A stretch of 64,000 nt of DNA from Streptomyces sp. NBC_00483 (GCF_036013745.1 NZ_CP107880.1:806001-870000); one strand, 5' to 3'. Positions 7,146-15,799 are shown, counted from the first letter of the stretch. Translations and numbers: made by a program. The notes: generated from the sequence alone by a model not told the origin.

Positions 7146-10100
7146 CCCCGCGTCGCAGCAGCCCTCGCGGCGCATGTGGCGGCCCACTTCCAGCCAGTCG
7201 TCTCCGGTGGCCCTCAGTGTTCTGGAGGCCACCGGTTCGAACGAGCCGACAAGGTCGGCCTGTTGGAAGGGGACGCCGCCGCGCAGCACGGCCGTCGTAC
7301 GGATCAGGTCGTCGAAGTCGGCGAACGGGTCGCCGTCGACGATCGTGAGGTCGGCGAGCTTGCCCTCCTCCAAGGTGCCCAGGTCCGCGTCCGCCCCGAA
7401 GATCCGTGCGGGCATGAGCGTCGCCGTGTGCAGCGCCTGGGCCGGGGACAGCCCGCCGCGGTGCAGCGCGCGCAGCGCCAGGTGCAGGTGGAGGCCGACC
7501 GGGACGAGCGGCTGGTCGGTGCCGAGCGCGATGTGACCGCCGGCGGCGAGGACACGCCGGTACACCGCGAGCTCCGTGTCCAGGGTGGCGAGTTGGGCAG
7601 CCGTGGGCGGAGTCTTGGCCAGCTTCTCCACGGCAGCGGTGTCCCATGGCGGCATCAGGCGCACAACGCGGGGGTCGTCCGCGAGGGCCGGATCGGCGCC
7701 GATCAGCGGCTGTGCCGTGAACGGAGTCGCGATGAGATGGAAGTCGCCGGTCCTCGAGTAGATCTCCTGGACGTCCTCGCCGGAGTGGCCCGTCGCCGTC
7801 GTCGCGTGCCCGAACTCAAGTCGCTGGGTGGCCTGCAGATGGGTCGTCAGGTCCTGGCCGAGCTGGATTCCCGGTGTGCACAGGTGGCTGCCACTGCGCA
7901 CCCCGAGATGTTCGTGCGCGAAGGATGCCGCCTCCTTCATCACCCAACCCGGCGCCCGCACATAGGTTTTGACGAAGTCCCAGTCGAGCGCGGCGGCCCG
8001 GTCGAGGGAGCGGCGCAGGCCCGCGCGAGTGCGGTGGGCGCGTCCCATGCTGTAGGCGACGCGCGGCCCGTCGAGCAGTTCTCCGGTGGCGAGGAGCCGC
8101 GGCCCCGCGAGCGCCCCCGCGTACACCGCCTCGCGGATGCGGGCCTGCTCGTAGGCGAAGCCGCCGAGGGAGACCGCGGCGGTGATGCCGTACGCGAGTT
8201 GCAGCGCGGTCTGGCGGCCGCCGTAGGTGGACTGCCAGGGGTGGGTGTGGGCGTCGAAGAGGCCCGGGATCACGGTCTTTCCGGAGGCGTCGATGCGCTT
8301 CGCGGATGCCCTGTTGCCCGCGCGGTGCGGGGTGACGGCGGTGATGCGGCCGCCCTCGATGGTGACATCCACGTCGTCGCGGACCTCGGATCCCGTGCCG
8401 TCCCAGAACCGGCCTGCGTGCACGACCGTGTCGGCGGGGCGGGGGCGGCGGTGGTCGAGCGGGATCCTGACCGTACGGGCGGTGCCCTTCGCCACGTCGA
8501 GGAGGCGGAGCCGGCCCGCGCTCAGGTAGAGGAGCTGCCGGCTGTCGGCGGACCAGCTCGGGTGGTCCGCTGCCTCGTCGGTGACCTGGCGGGGGTCGCC
8601 GTCCGGGGTGCCGTCGGCGCGTACCGGCAGCAGCCACAGCGCGGACTCGACGACCACGGCCATGGTGCGGCCGTCGGGCGACCACACCGGCCCGGAGTCG
8701 TAGCGGTCGGCGATCGAGACGTGCGGGGCGACCGCGTGGACGACGGCCTTAGCGGTCTTGGTGTCGACGACGCGGATGAGGTTGTAGCCCTCGCGGAAGC
8801 GCTGGTTGAGGCGGCTGCGGTCGCACAGCGCGACGTATCTGCCGTCGGGCGACCAACAGGGCCTGCCGGGCAGTCCGCCGCTGCCCATCGGCGCGGCAAG
8901 GACGCGTTCGGTGCCCGCGGTGAGGTCGCGGAGGACGAGGTTGCCGGACATGTCGATGCACGCCAGACGTGTCCCGTCGGGTGAGAGCGCTGGGAACACA
9001 CGCCCGCCCTCGGCGAGCACCGTCTCCTTGCCGCTGTCCAGGTCATGCCGGCGTACGGAGAACAGGCCCGCCCGGTCGTCGGCGTAGACGAGCGCCTTGC
9101 CGTCGGGGGTCCAGGTCGGGGCGAGTACGTAGCGGGTCTGCGGGGCCTGTACGACCTTGCGCGGGGCGCGCCCGCCCGAAGTCCCGCCGATCCACAACGA
9201 GTTGAGCGCGGCGAAGGCCACCTGCTTGCCGTCGGGCGACAGCGCCGGCAGGTGCGGGGAGCGGACCGGGCGGACTCCCCCGGCCTCGAAGTCGTACTGC
9301 TTGACGCGGTAGCGCGGCCGGTCGACCGGGAGCTTCGCGGTGAACGCGATCCGTTCACCCTCGCTCGGGGCGGCGGGGCGCACAAGACGGAAGCGGCCGT
9401 CGACGGTGAGCAGCAGGGCGTCCGGGCCCGTCCAGCGTGGCGGCACGGGGGCGAGGTCGCCGGGGACGTCGACCGGCTTTCCGTCGACGACGAGGGTGCA
9501 GGTGGCGGCGGGTGACGCGGTGGTCCGCAGGTAGGCGAGAGAGCCCTCGCCCTTCGGGGCGACGGCGGGGGTCATGACCTGGGCGCCGGAGTCGTCGGTG
9601 TGTTCGGTGGTGACAGCCCCGGTGCCGTCGGCGGCGGCCGAGGCGAGGGTGGACGCCTGGAGGGTTCCGGCATCGGTGACCACTCCTCGTACGAAGAGCA
9701 CGCGCGTGCCGTCGGCGGACCAGGTCGGGTCGAAGTCCTCCCAGGCACCGGCCTGCCCCGGGCCTTCCTGGCCGGGAGCGCCGGTGAGGCGGGTGAGGGT
9801 TCCGTCGCGTACGTCGATGGTCCAGATGCGGTACGGGGCGGCCGACTCGGGGTCGCCGCCGCGCTCGGAGGCAAAGGCGATCCGGTGGCCGTCCGGGGAC
9901 CAGGCGGGGCCGCGGTCGTCCCACGGCCCGTCGGTGAGCTGCTTCGGCGTGCCCCCGTCGGCGTCCAGAAGCCACAGGTGGAAGCCGCCGCCCTGGTAGC
10001 CGCAGACGACGAGCCGTTTCCCGTCGGGGGCGAACTGGGGGCGGGTGGGCTCGAGTTCGGGGGTGGTGAGCGGTCTCGCGGTGCCGCCCTTGCGCGGGAT

Positions 10101-10388
10101 CGACCACAGGATGTTCTGGATCTCGGCGACGAAGCGGTCACCGGACGGGGCGAGGGTGGCGGCCCCATTGGTGGCGGCGGTGAAGAAGAGCGACGCGGGG
10201 GCGGTCGCCACGGCCGCCGCCGCCGTCGCCGGTTCGAGGAGCGCACCGGCGCCCGCGGCGACGGCGCCGGCCGTGGCGGTGGTGGTCTGCAGGAACCGGC
10301 GGCGGGTGAAGGACGGACCGGTAACAGGGACGGTGCCCGGAGTGGTGGCGGAGGTGGTGACGGGGGTGGTGACGGGGGTGGTGTCCAT
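7140..10388 (-). CDS. Tat-exported beta-propeller (PD40)/amidohydrolase fusion
   Basis: About 1082 residues. The N-terminus has a Thr/Pro-rich stretch, then the Tat motif TRRRFLQTT and a hydrophobic segment. Residues of roughly 60-640 hold many TolB/WD40-like PD40 blades (repeated motifs such as PDGKRLVVCG, SPDGTRLACID, SPDGRYVALCD). The C-terminal part is a metal-dependent amidohydrolase: IEGGRITAVTP, the metal motif FDAHTHPW near residue 710, then ALGTDQPL and EEGKLADLTIVDGDPFADFDD. Such fusions belong to the imidazolonepropionase-like/prolidase-like group; the substrate is unknown. The ATG at 10388 is chosen because GGGAG lies four bases upstream and the Tat signal follows it; an in-frame ATG 99 bases earlier has neither. 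Confidence 0.88.
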   Translation of the reverse strand: MDTTPVTTPVTTSATTPGTVPVTGPSFTRRRFLQTTTATAGAVAAGAGALLEPATAAAAVATAPASLFFTAATNGAATLAPSGDRFVAEIQNILWSIPRKGGTARPLTTPELEPTRPQFAPDGKRLVVCGYQGGGFHLWLLDADGGTPKQLTDGPWDDRGPAWSPDGHRIAFASERGGDPESAAPYRIWTIDVRDGTLTRLTGAPGQEGPGQAGAWEDFDPTWSADGTRVLFVRGVVTDAGTLQASTLASAAADGTGAVTTEHTDDSGAQVMTPAVAPKGEGSLAYLRTTASPAATCTLVVDGKPVDVPGDLAPVPPRWTGPDALLLTVDGRFRLVRPAAPSEGERIAFTAKLPVDRPRYRVKQYDFEAGGVRPVRSPHLPALSPDGKQVAFAALNSLWIGGTSGGRAPRKVVQAPQTRYVLAPTWTPDGKALVYADDRAGLFSVRRHDLDSGKETVLAEGGRVFPALSPDGTRLACIDMSGNLVLRDLTAGTERVLAAPMGSGGLPGRPCWSPDGRYVALCDRSRLNQRFREGYNLIRVVDTKTAKAVVHAVAPHVSIADRYDSGPVWSPDGRTMAVVVESALWLLPVRADGTPDGDPRQVTDEAADHPSWSADSRQLLYLSAGRLRLLDVAKGTARTVRIPLDHRRPRPADTVVHAGRFWDGTGSEVRDDVDVTIEGGRITAVTPHRAGNRASAKRIDASGKTVIPGLFDAHTHPWQSTYGGRQTALQLAYGITAAVSLGGFAYEQARIREAVYAGALAGPRLLATGELLDGPRVAYSMGRAHRTRAGLRRSLDRAAALDWDFVKTYVRAPGWVMKEAASFAHEHLGVRSGSHLCTPGIQLGQDLTTHLQATQRLEFGHATTATGHSGEDVQEIYSRTGDFHLIATPFTAQPLIGADPALADDPRVVRLMPPWDTAAVEKLAKTPPTAAQLATLDTELAVYRRVLAAGGHIALGTDQPLVPVGLHLHLALRALHRGGLSPAQALHTATLMPARIFGADADLGTLEEGKLADLTIVDGDPFADFDDLIRTTAVLRGGVPFQQADLVGSFEPVASRTLRATGDDWLEVGRHMRREGCCDAGI

Positions 10389-10553
10389 GAGACTCCCATT
10401 GCACGGAGGGCATGTGGGCCCACGGGACCGAGGGGGCCCGTGGGCCTTGCGGGACCGAACTGTGCGCGAGTCGGAGAAGGGACGCACAGCAACATACGTG
10501 GCACCCGCAGTGAGTCAACATGGCCGTCACCGCGAACCGGCCGAAGGACACAC

Positions 10554-10592
10554 GGAAGCCGCCCGCCGGAGTGGACACGGCGGACGGCTTCC
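10554..10592 (-). terminator. Hairpin terminator after the secreted esterase gene
   Basis: Two 14-base arms (ggaagccgcccgcc and ggcggacggcttcc) pair with one mismatch around an 11-base loop. It sits 49 bases past the esterase stop on the - strand. No T-run follows, as is common in Streptomyces. Confidence 0.6.
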
Positions 10593-10640
10593 AGGAGCTT
10601 GAAGTTCGGATCGGCCCGCGGCTCTGCGTTCGGCTTTCCG

Positions 10641-11612
10641 CTACTGCTCGACCGGCCCGGTGGGTCCGGTGAGCGGCAGCACCGTCTGGCACTTCACCGC
10701 GCGGGGGTGGGCGGGGTCGAGCGCGTTCAGTACGTGGGTGAGGGTGATGGGGTCGTACGGGGCCTGCAGATGGTCGGAGTAGTCCTTGGCGCAGGTGTCC
10801 TGGAGGCGGATGTTGCGCACGGTCGCGCCGGGGCCCGCCTTGAGGAAGGCGTTGGTGTAGGGCGTGACCACCTCGTCGTACTTGGTGGCGATGACGGTGT
10901 AGTCGACGCCCGGCACGGTGTCGCCGCCGGCGTCCAGGGCCTTGTTGAAGTCCGAGCCGATCTCCTGCTCGGAGAGGGCCGGTGCGGTCTTGTCGAGGAA
11001 CCCGTTCACCGGTTGCAACAGGTGGAGTTGGCGGCCGAGTTCGGTGATTCCGGAGAGCGTGGTGCCGTGGTTGGAGGGGGTGATGCCGACGAGCTTGTCG
11101 ACCTTGCCCGCGGCGCTCGGGTCGTCCTTGAGGTAGGTGCGGGGCAGCGGGCCGCCGCCCTGGGAGTGGCCGACGAGGTCGACCTCGGCCGTGCCCGTCG
11201 CGCCGCGCACCTTGTCCACGAAGGCGCCGAGTTGAGCCGCGCTCTCCTTCATGTGGGCGGTGCCCTGGATCGGCGACGTCTGCTTGTCGGCCCCGTAGTT
11301 GAAGGCGAAGACGCAGTAGCCGTTGTTCGCCAGCAGGGGCGCCGCGCCGCGCCAGTTGTCGTTCATGTTCTCGAGCGTGCCGTGGACCAGGACGACGGGT
11401 CGCGGATGTTCGCCGCTCGGCTTGCAGCCCCAGTCGTTCGCGCCGGGCGGCGCCTCACCGGCCTTGAAGAATCCGGCCAGGAATCCCTTGGTGAAGTTGT
11501 ACTCGACCGGCCGTTGCTCCTCGGCGGCGGTCGCGTGCGGGGAGCCGAGCGAGACAAGTCCCGCGATTCCGAGGACACCCGCGGCGGCCGCGCCGAAAAC
11601 CCTGCGTCTCAT
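10641..11612 (-). CDS. Secreted lipase/esterase, alpha/beta-hydrolase
   Basis: A 323-residue secreted hydrolase. Residues 1-30 form a signal peptide (MRRRVFGAAAAGVLG... ending ATAA). The core has the oxyanion motif PVVLVHGT (about 73-79) and the nucleophile GHSQGG (Ser150). Acid and base are likely in KYDEVVTPY and SDHLQAPYDP. This matches the actinobacterial triacylglycerol lipase/esterase group (class 2-type lipases). It faces the PucR-type regulator gene divergently, with 318 bases between them, so regulation by that protein is possible but unproven. Four or more cysteines in the mature part suggest disulfides. Confidence 0.85.
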   Translation of the reverse strand: MRRRVFGAAAAGVLGIAGLVSLGSPHATAAEEQRPVEYNFTKGFLAGFFKAGEAPPGANDWGCKPSGEHPRPVVLVHGTLENMNDNWRGAAPLLANNGYCVFAFNYGADKQTSPIQGTAHMKESAAQLGAFVDKVRGATGTAEVDLVGHSQGGGPLPRTYLKDDPSAAGKVDKLVGITPSNHGTTLSGITELGRQLHLLQPVNGFLDKTAPALSEQEIGSDFNKALDAGGDTVPGVDYTVIATKYDEVVTPYTNAFLKAGPGATVRNIRLQDTCAKDYSDHLQAPYDPITLTHVLNALDPAHPRAVKCQTVLPLTGPTGPVEQ

Positions 11613-11930
11613 TTCCAGTACCGTCCCTTGTTCTGGAATGCCGCGTACTGCGCGGCATCGGACGGCGTGAAGCTAGGAGACACCGGAGGGGCCCGGCAAT
11701 GGTGTTGGCACGGCGGTGCGTTCGGCGCGCAGAACGGTGCCAGGTTTCCGTACGCACGCCGATCGAAAGTGTCACTTGGGTGAGCGCTTCGCCGCTCCCG
11801 CGACCCCAGTGATCCGCAATATCGCTGGTGAACGACCGACTAGCACCGGTAGTTGACTTCCTGTCAACATCTTGACCCGCGAGTAACCTCGACCCATACT
11901 CGGCGGACGGACGGACCTGGGAGCGAAGGG
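11613..11930. other. Divergent intergenic region, esterase / PucR regulator
   Basis: 318 bases without a gene between divergent starts. They hold a probable promoter for the + strand regulator (separate entry) and an inverted repeat gttgac-ttcct-gtcaac at 11852-11868 that overlaps the space just upstream of it. I see no open frame with a ribosome site here. Confidence 0.6.
11872..11900 (+). promoter_or_regulatory. Sigma-70/HrdB-like promoter of the PucR-type gene
   Basis: TTGACC (11872-11877) and CATACT (11895-11900) are separated by exactly 17 bases, close to the housekeeping consensus. Transcription would begin near 11907, giving a leader of about 24 bases before the ATG at 11931. A 6-bp-arm inverted repeat lies immediately upstream and could be an activator or autoregulatory site. 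Confidence 0.55.
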
Positions 11931-13346
11931 ATGAACGGTTCCGACACGGCGGCAATGCCGTCTTTCGGCGGCGCATGGGCAGTGTTTCCGCAGCGCCTCG
12001 GAGACGAGCTGCGCAAGGAGAACCGCACCCTGGCGGCCGAGATCATCCATGAAATCCGGCGCCAGATCCCGGAATTCTCCCGGCCGTTGTCGGGGAAGTT
12101 CGGGGCATTCATTCGAAACGGCGTGGAAACCGCTCTCGCCGAATTCGTCGACCGGGTAGGCGAGGGCGGCGGCGAACTCGACGCGCGGCGCCTTCCGGTC
12201 TACCGGGCGCTGGGGCGCGGCGAGTTGGCGGTGGGACGGAGCCTGGACGCGCTGCAGGCGGCATACCGCCTGGGCGGCCGGGTGGCGTGGCGCCGCTACG
12301 CGCGGGTGGCGCGCCGCCTGTCGCTGGGCACGGAGGCGGTGGCGCAGCTCGCGGAGACGGCGTTCACCCACATCGACGAGATCGCGGCGGAGTCTGTCGC
12401 CGCGTACGCCCGCGCCCAGGCGGACGCGGCGGGAACCCTGGGGCGTCGCCGCCACCGTCTCCTCACGTTGCTGATCGCGTCGGACCCGCCGGCGGCGGAC
12501 GCCTTGGAGCAGGCGGCGCGGGATGCGGAGTGGGCGTTGCCGGAGATGGTGGCGGGGGTGGCGTTGGGGCCTCGGCGGGTTGCGGGGTCCGGTGCCGGGG
12601 TGACTGGTCCGGGGACGGCGCTTCCCGGCGGTTCACGGTCACCCGCATCCGGCACCGGCGGTCCACCGTCACCCGCGCCTGGGACCGGCGGCTCCCAGTC
12701 ACCCGCACCCGGCACCGGCGGGTCCCAGCGGCCCGCATCCGCCCCGGGTGGGCAGCCCGCGGCATCCGCCCACGACGACGCGGATGCCGCGCCCACCTTC
12801 CGGAAGCCACTCCCCCAGGACGTGCTCGCCGAGCTCGACGGCCCCGCCCCCTGCCTCCTCGTCCCCGACCCCGACCCCGGCACCCTCCTCACCGACCCCC
12901 GCCTGCATCGGCTGCTGCACGAACGCTCGGGTGTCATCGGCCCCGTCGTCCCCCTCGCCCAGGCCGCCGATTCGCTGCGCTGGGCCCGGACCCTGCGCGA
13001 ACACGGTCCCGCCGACACCCACCGGGAGGCGGGCCGACACCTCCCGGACCTCCTCCTGCTCGCCGACCCCGCGCTCGTCCGCCTCATGGCCACGCGGCGC
13101 CTCGCGCCCCTCGCAGGCCTCACTCCGAAACAGCGCAACCGCCTGGCCCACACCCTCCTCGCCCACCTGCAGAGCCCGCACGGCAGCGCACCCGAACTCG
13201 CCGAGCGCCTGGACATCCACCCCCAGACCGCCCGCCAACGCCTGCACCACCTGCAACGCCTCTTCGGCCCCGCCCTCACCGACCCGGACGCCCGCTTCGA
13301 GCTGGAGGCGGCGCTGCGCGCGAAGACACCGGAGACCCAACCGTAA
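11931..13346 (+). CDS. PucR/CdaR-family helix-turn-helix transcriptional regulator
   Basis: A 471-residue regulator. Residues 1-180 match the N-terminal domain found in actinobacterial PucR-like proteins (FPQRLGDELRKENRTLAAEIIHEIRRQIPEF; YRLGGRVAWRRYARVARR). A Pro/Gly/Ser/Thr linker of about 60 residues with five 10-residue repeats (SPAPGTGGSQ type) follows. The C-terminus carries the PucR winged-helix segment: TLLAHLQSPHGSAPELAERL then IHPQTARQRLHHLQRLFG. The ATG at 11931 is preceded by GGGAGCGAAGGG. Ligand and targets are unknown; the divergent esterase is the obvious candidate. Confidence 0.85.
   Translation: MNGSDTAAMPSFGGAWAVFPQRLGDELRKENRTLAAEIIHEIRRQIPEFSRPLSGKFGAFIRNGVETALAEFVDRVGEGGGELDARRLPVYRALGRGELAVGRSLDALQAAYRLGGRVAWRRYARVARRLSLGTEAVAQLAETAFTHIDEIAAESVAAYARAQADAAGTLGRRRHRLLTLLIASDPPAADALEQAARDAEWALPEMVAGVALGPRRVAGSGAGVTGPGTALPGGSRSPASGTGGPPSPAPGTGGSQSPAPGTGGSQRPASAPGGQPAASAHDDADAAPTFRKPLPQDVLAELDGPAPCLLVPDPDPGTLLTDPRLHRLLHERSGVIGPVVPLAQAADSLRWARTLREHGPADTHREAGRHLPDLLLLADPALVRLMATRRLAPLAGLTPKQRNRLAHTLLAHLQSPHGSAPELAERLDIHPQTARQRLHHLQRLFGPALTDPDARFELEAALRAKTPETQP
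12607..12757 (+). repeat. Coding 30-bp minisatellite in the PucR-type linker
   Basis: About five degenerate 30-base units, each encoding ten residues of the type S-P-A-P-G-T-G-G-S-Q. They form the flexible linker between sensor and DNA-binding parts and have the look of a slippage-prone segment that varies in length between strains. Confidence 0.6.
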
Positions 13347-13435
13347 GCCCGTGACCAGCGGGAACGCCCGCCGGTCACCTCCAAGGAATACCCCACCCCG
13401 TACCTCCGTTGAAGGGCTCGAGCAAGGAGGCAACA

Positions 13436-13777
13436 GTGGAGCAGCAGTACTACACGCACGGGACGGCCGCGGAGCGCTGGGACCGTGCCCAGATGTTCTT
13501 CGACGCCAAGGAGTACGCGAACGCCGCCCGGATCCTCGACGGCCTCGTCGAGGAGGTACCCGAGCAGACCGGCCCCCGCCTCCTCCTGGCCCGTTCGTAC
13601 TACCACTCGGCCCAACTGGGCCGCGCCGAGACCGAGTTGCGCACCATCGTGGAGCGCGACCCGGTGGAGCACTACGCCCGCCTGATGCTCGGCCGCACGC
13701 TGGAGCGGCAGGGCCGGGGCGACGAGGCGGCGCCGCACCTGCGGATGGCGTCGGCGCTGGCGGGCGACTTCGACTAG
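13436..13777 (+). CDS. Small tetratricopeptide-repeat protein
   Basis: A 113-residue cytoplasmic protein made of about two and a half TPR helical hairpins (RAQMFFDAKEYANAARILDGL, LLLARSYYHSAQLGRAETEL, ARLMLGRTLERQGRGDEAAPHL). TPRs bind protein partners; no catalytic residues are seen. The GTG at 13436 follows a perfect AAGGAGG with five bases spacing, so it is preferred to an ATG 27 bases upstream. A strong terminator follows. The partner is unknown. Confidence 0.85.
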   Translation: MEQQYYTHGTAAERWDRAQMFFDAKEYANAARILDGLVEEVPEQTGPRLLLARSYYHSAQLGRAETELRTIVERDPVEHYARLMLGRTLERQGRGDEAAPHLRMASALAGDFD

Positions 13778-13812
13778 CCGGTCGCGCGCCAAGCACAGAT
13801 CAACAGACACAG

Positions 13813-13857
13813 AACAGCATGCGGGTCCTGCCATCCGGGCAGGACCCGCATGCTGTT
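13813..13857. terminator. Strong perfect 20-bp stem-loop
   Basis: Arms aacagcatgcgggtcctgcc (13813-13832) and its exact complement (13838-13857) enclose a five-base loop. It lies 36 bases after the TPR gene stop and would end its transcription; the symmetry allows it to act on the opposite strand too. Confidence 0.85.
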
Positions 13858-13883
13858 GAGGCTCGTACAGGTCTAGCTCAGGA

Positions 13884-14121
13884 CTAGGGCCCTTCTGACG
13901 GATCTTGCCGGAGTCGCGGGCCCTGGCACGCACATCTGCGGCGTTGTCGTCGGTTGCCAACTCCCCCACCCTCGAACCAGGCTTCGCCAGGCTCGGGCGG
14001 GAGGTACCCCCTTCGCGTTGACGCCCTCCTCCGCCTTGCAGCTGCACGCACCAGACCCCGCTCGCCCGTACCGAACATGACAGTCGACCGTGTCCAGCCT
14101 GATCCGTCAGAAGGGCCCTAG
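13884..14121. mobile_element. MITE-like element with 21-bp terminal inverted repeats
   Basis: A 238-base stretch bounded by perfect inverted repeats: ctagggcccttctgacggatc at 13884-13904 and its complement at 14101-14121. Both ends begin with CTAG, which fits the CTAG/YTAR target duplication of IS5-type elements. The interior holds no transposase frame. It carries an imperfect palindrome (about 13975-14012, cgaaccaggcttcg / ggctcgggcggg region) of a kind often seen repeated in Streptomyces genomes. The right CTAG coincides with the stop codon of the adjacent - strand phosphotransferase gene. Interpretation as a non-autonomous IS5-family derivative is inference from ends and target site. Confidence 0.75.
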
Positions 14122-15029
14122 CGCAGGCCGGATGCCAGAACTCGCCCGAGCGCCGCCCTGCCCGCAGGCCCCCACGTCGGCTTGCCGCCAGGAAGGCCCC
14201 GATCGCCGTTCTGGCCCATGAGGATGAGGAAGAGGCTCTTCATGGCGGCCAGCCCTCGGGCACGCCGGACCGTCGCGTCGTCCGCACGCGCGTACGCCTC
14301 GAAGAACCGTGAGACCACGCCCGCGGGAAGGAGCAGCCACGCCGCCGCGAGGTCCCACACCGGATCACCGGCGAACATGGCATCGAAATCGACCACGCCC
14401 GAGAGGGTCCCGTCCGAGACGACGACATTCGCGGGATGAAGGTCACCGTGCAGCCATACCGGTGGCCCCTGCCACTCGGGGGCCGCAACAGCGTCGTCCC
14501 AGACGTCCCGGACGGCCCCGACCTCGGCGGCAAGACCGCCGGCGTCGATGGCTTTCAGGAAATCCTCGAAGCCGTCCGTGCACTTCTTGGGGTGAGCGCC
14601 GCGGTCCGAACTGGCCGGCGCCTCGGCGGGCGCCTCCACATGCAGCGCCCCGAGGAACCCCGCCAGCGCGTCGGCCGCGTGGTCGCCGCGACTGATCGCG
14701 GCGGAGTCCAGCGGCTCGCCGCGAACCCACGTCATGACACTCCATGGCCTCGGAAAGCGCGCGGACGGTTCACCGATCCGCACAGGGGTCGGCACCGGGA
14801 GCGGAAGACGCGGGGCCAGGACAGGCAGCCAGCGGCACTCCTTGCGCAGAAGCTCCGGGACACCTTCCATACGCGGCACGCGCACGGCCAAATCGTCCCC
14901 GAGACGCCACATCTTGTTGCCCCAGCCGCCCGCCACTTCGCGGATGGGCAGCCCCGCGAGGTCCGGATGCTGGTCGGTGAGCAGGTCGTGCACCAGCTCT
15001 GCAGTGATCTCGATCTCGCCGTCGGTCAT
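14118..15029 (-). CDS. Aminoglycoside phosphotransferase (APH) family kinase
   Basis: A 303-residue APH/choline-kinase-fold protein. The N-lobe has EVAGGWGNKMWRLGDDLAVRVPR (ATP lysine region). The C-lobe has the catalytic loop VWLHGDLHPANVV (Asp in HGDLH, Asn four on) and VVDFDAMFAGDPVWDLAAAW, equivalent to the DFG-like metal motif. Such proteins phosphorylate hydroxyl groups of antibiotics or metabolites; the substrate here is not known and resistance should not be assumed. Start at ATG 15029, overlapping the stop of the preceding decayed MFS gene (ATGA). The stop TAG lies within the CTAG end of the MITE-like element. Confidence 0.82.
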   Translation of the reverse strand: MTDGEIEITAELVHDLLTDQHPDLAGLPIREVAGGWGNKMWRLGDDLAVRVPRMEGVPELLRKECRWLPVLAPRLPLPVPTPVRIGEPSARFPRPWSVMTWVRGEPLDSAAISRGDHAADALAGFLGALHVEAPAEAPASSDRGAHPKKCTDGFEDFLKAIDAGGLAAEVGAVRDVWDDAVAAPEWQGPPVWLHGDLHPANVVVSDGTLSGVVDFDAMFAGDPVWDLAAAWLLLPAGVVSRFFEAYARADDATVRRARGLAAMKSLFLILMGQNGDRGLPGGKPTWGPAGRAALGRVLASGLR

Positions 15030-15799
15030 GCGAAGCCACAGTAGGTGCATTCCTGCTGACGACTCAGCCGTGTTGCGTGTTGGTGGCTCAGCCGTGTCGC
15101 CTGCCGGTGGCTCAGCCGAGTCGCCGGCGGACGGTGACCGCGAGACCCAGGAGAGCGCTGCCGCTGTGCCGGTGAACGGGGTCGGCGCAGGCCGTACAGC
15201 CAGCCCGAGAGCAGTCCGGCCAGGCTTGCGGCGGCAACGACGGGTGCGGCCGCCCCAGGCGTTCCGTGCTCGGTGGCAAAGGCGCTCACCGAGAGGCTCA
15301 TGGTGCCGAAGTACAGGCCGATGGCCAGGTTGAGTGCGGCGAGAAGGAGGAATTCGGGACGCAGCAGCGTCGGCTCGGTGCGAAGTCCCTCGGCGTGCCG
15401 GCGGGCAGGACAGGGGGCGGTCCGAGTCTGGAGTGTGAGGGCTCCTCCCCCGCCCAGTACCAGGGCTGTGGCGAGGGCGCTGGCAAGCGGAGCCGCCCCG
15501 GCCGCACCGAGGGCGGTGACCAGGACGGGGCCCAGCAGAAAGGCACTGGCGTTGGCGAGTGATTCCAGGGAGAAGGCGGTGGGCAGTTCGTCGTCGCGTC
15601 CGTCACGGAGCAGATGGGCCCAGCGCGCCCCGGAGAGCGCCCCGAGCTTGCCGTACGAGCCGGTGCGGGCGTGCAGCAGCCAGACCAGACCGATGCCGGT
15701 CATGGCGATGCCGACGCGGCCCAGGGCCGCGGAGAGGAAGAAGGCGGTGGCGCCGGGGATGCGCAGCAGGGGGCGATAGCCGGAGGCGGCGGAAGGCAT
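15026..15799 (-). pseudogene. Internally deleted, truncated MFS transporter
   Basis: From ATG 15799 the frame reads an intact MFS first membrane segment (PLLRIPGATAFFLSAALGRVGIAMTGIGLVWLLHARTGSYG). It then jumps at GALSGARWAHLLRDG into sequence typical of the middle of actinobacterial MFS proteins (LPTAFSLESLANASAFLLGPVLVTAL). Segments 2-4 are therefore missing. After GLLSGWLYGLRR the membrane part stops and the frame continues through a 24-bp tandem repeat into an Arg/His/Ser-rich tail, ending on the APH start. It has about 257 codons against roughly 400 for relatives. It is probably non-functional. Confidence 0.7.
15063..15134. repeat. Three 24-bp tandem repeats
   Basis: Three units of exactly 24 bases, each beginning ctcagccg, at 15063, 15087 and 15111. 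Units 1-2 and 2-3 differ at several positions. Being a multiple of three, the array stays in frame in the decayed MFS gene and encodes eight-residue repeats of the type ATRLSHRQ. Confidence 0.75.

Noticed and set aside
9600..11783. A 727-codon + strand frame across the propeller and esterase genes
   Set aside because: Gly/Val/Arg-rich antisense shadow of two well-supported - strand genes.
12296..14047. A 583-codon - strand frame across the PucR, TPR and MITE region
   Set aside because: Antisense to genes with clear domains; its apparent N-terminus is the interior of the MITE-like element.
14118..15029. Calling the APH-like gene an antibiotic-resistance gene
   Set aside because: Family membership alone does not show antibiotic substrate; chromosomal Streptomyces members often act on metabolites.
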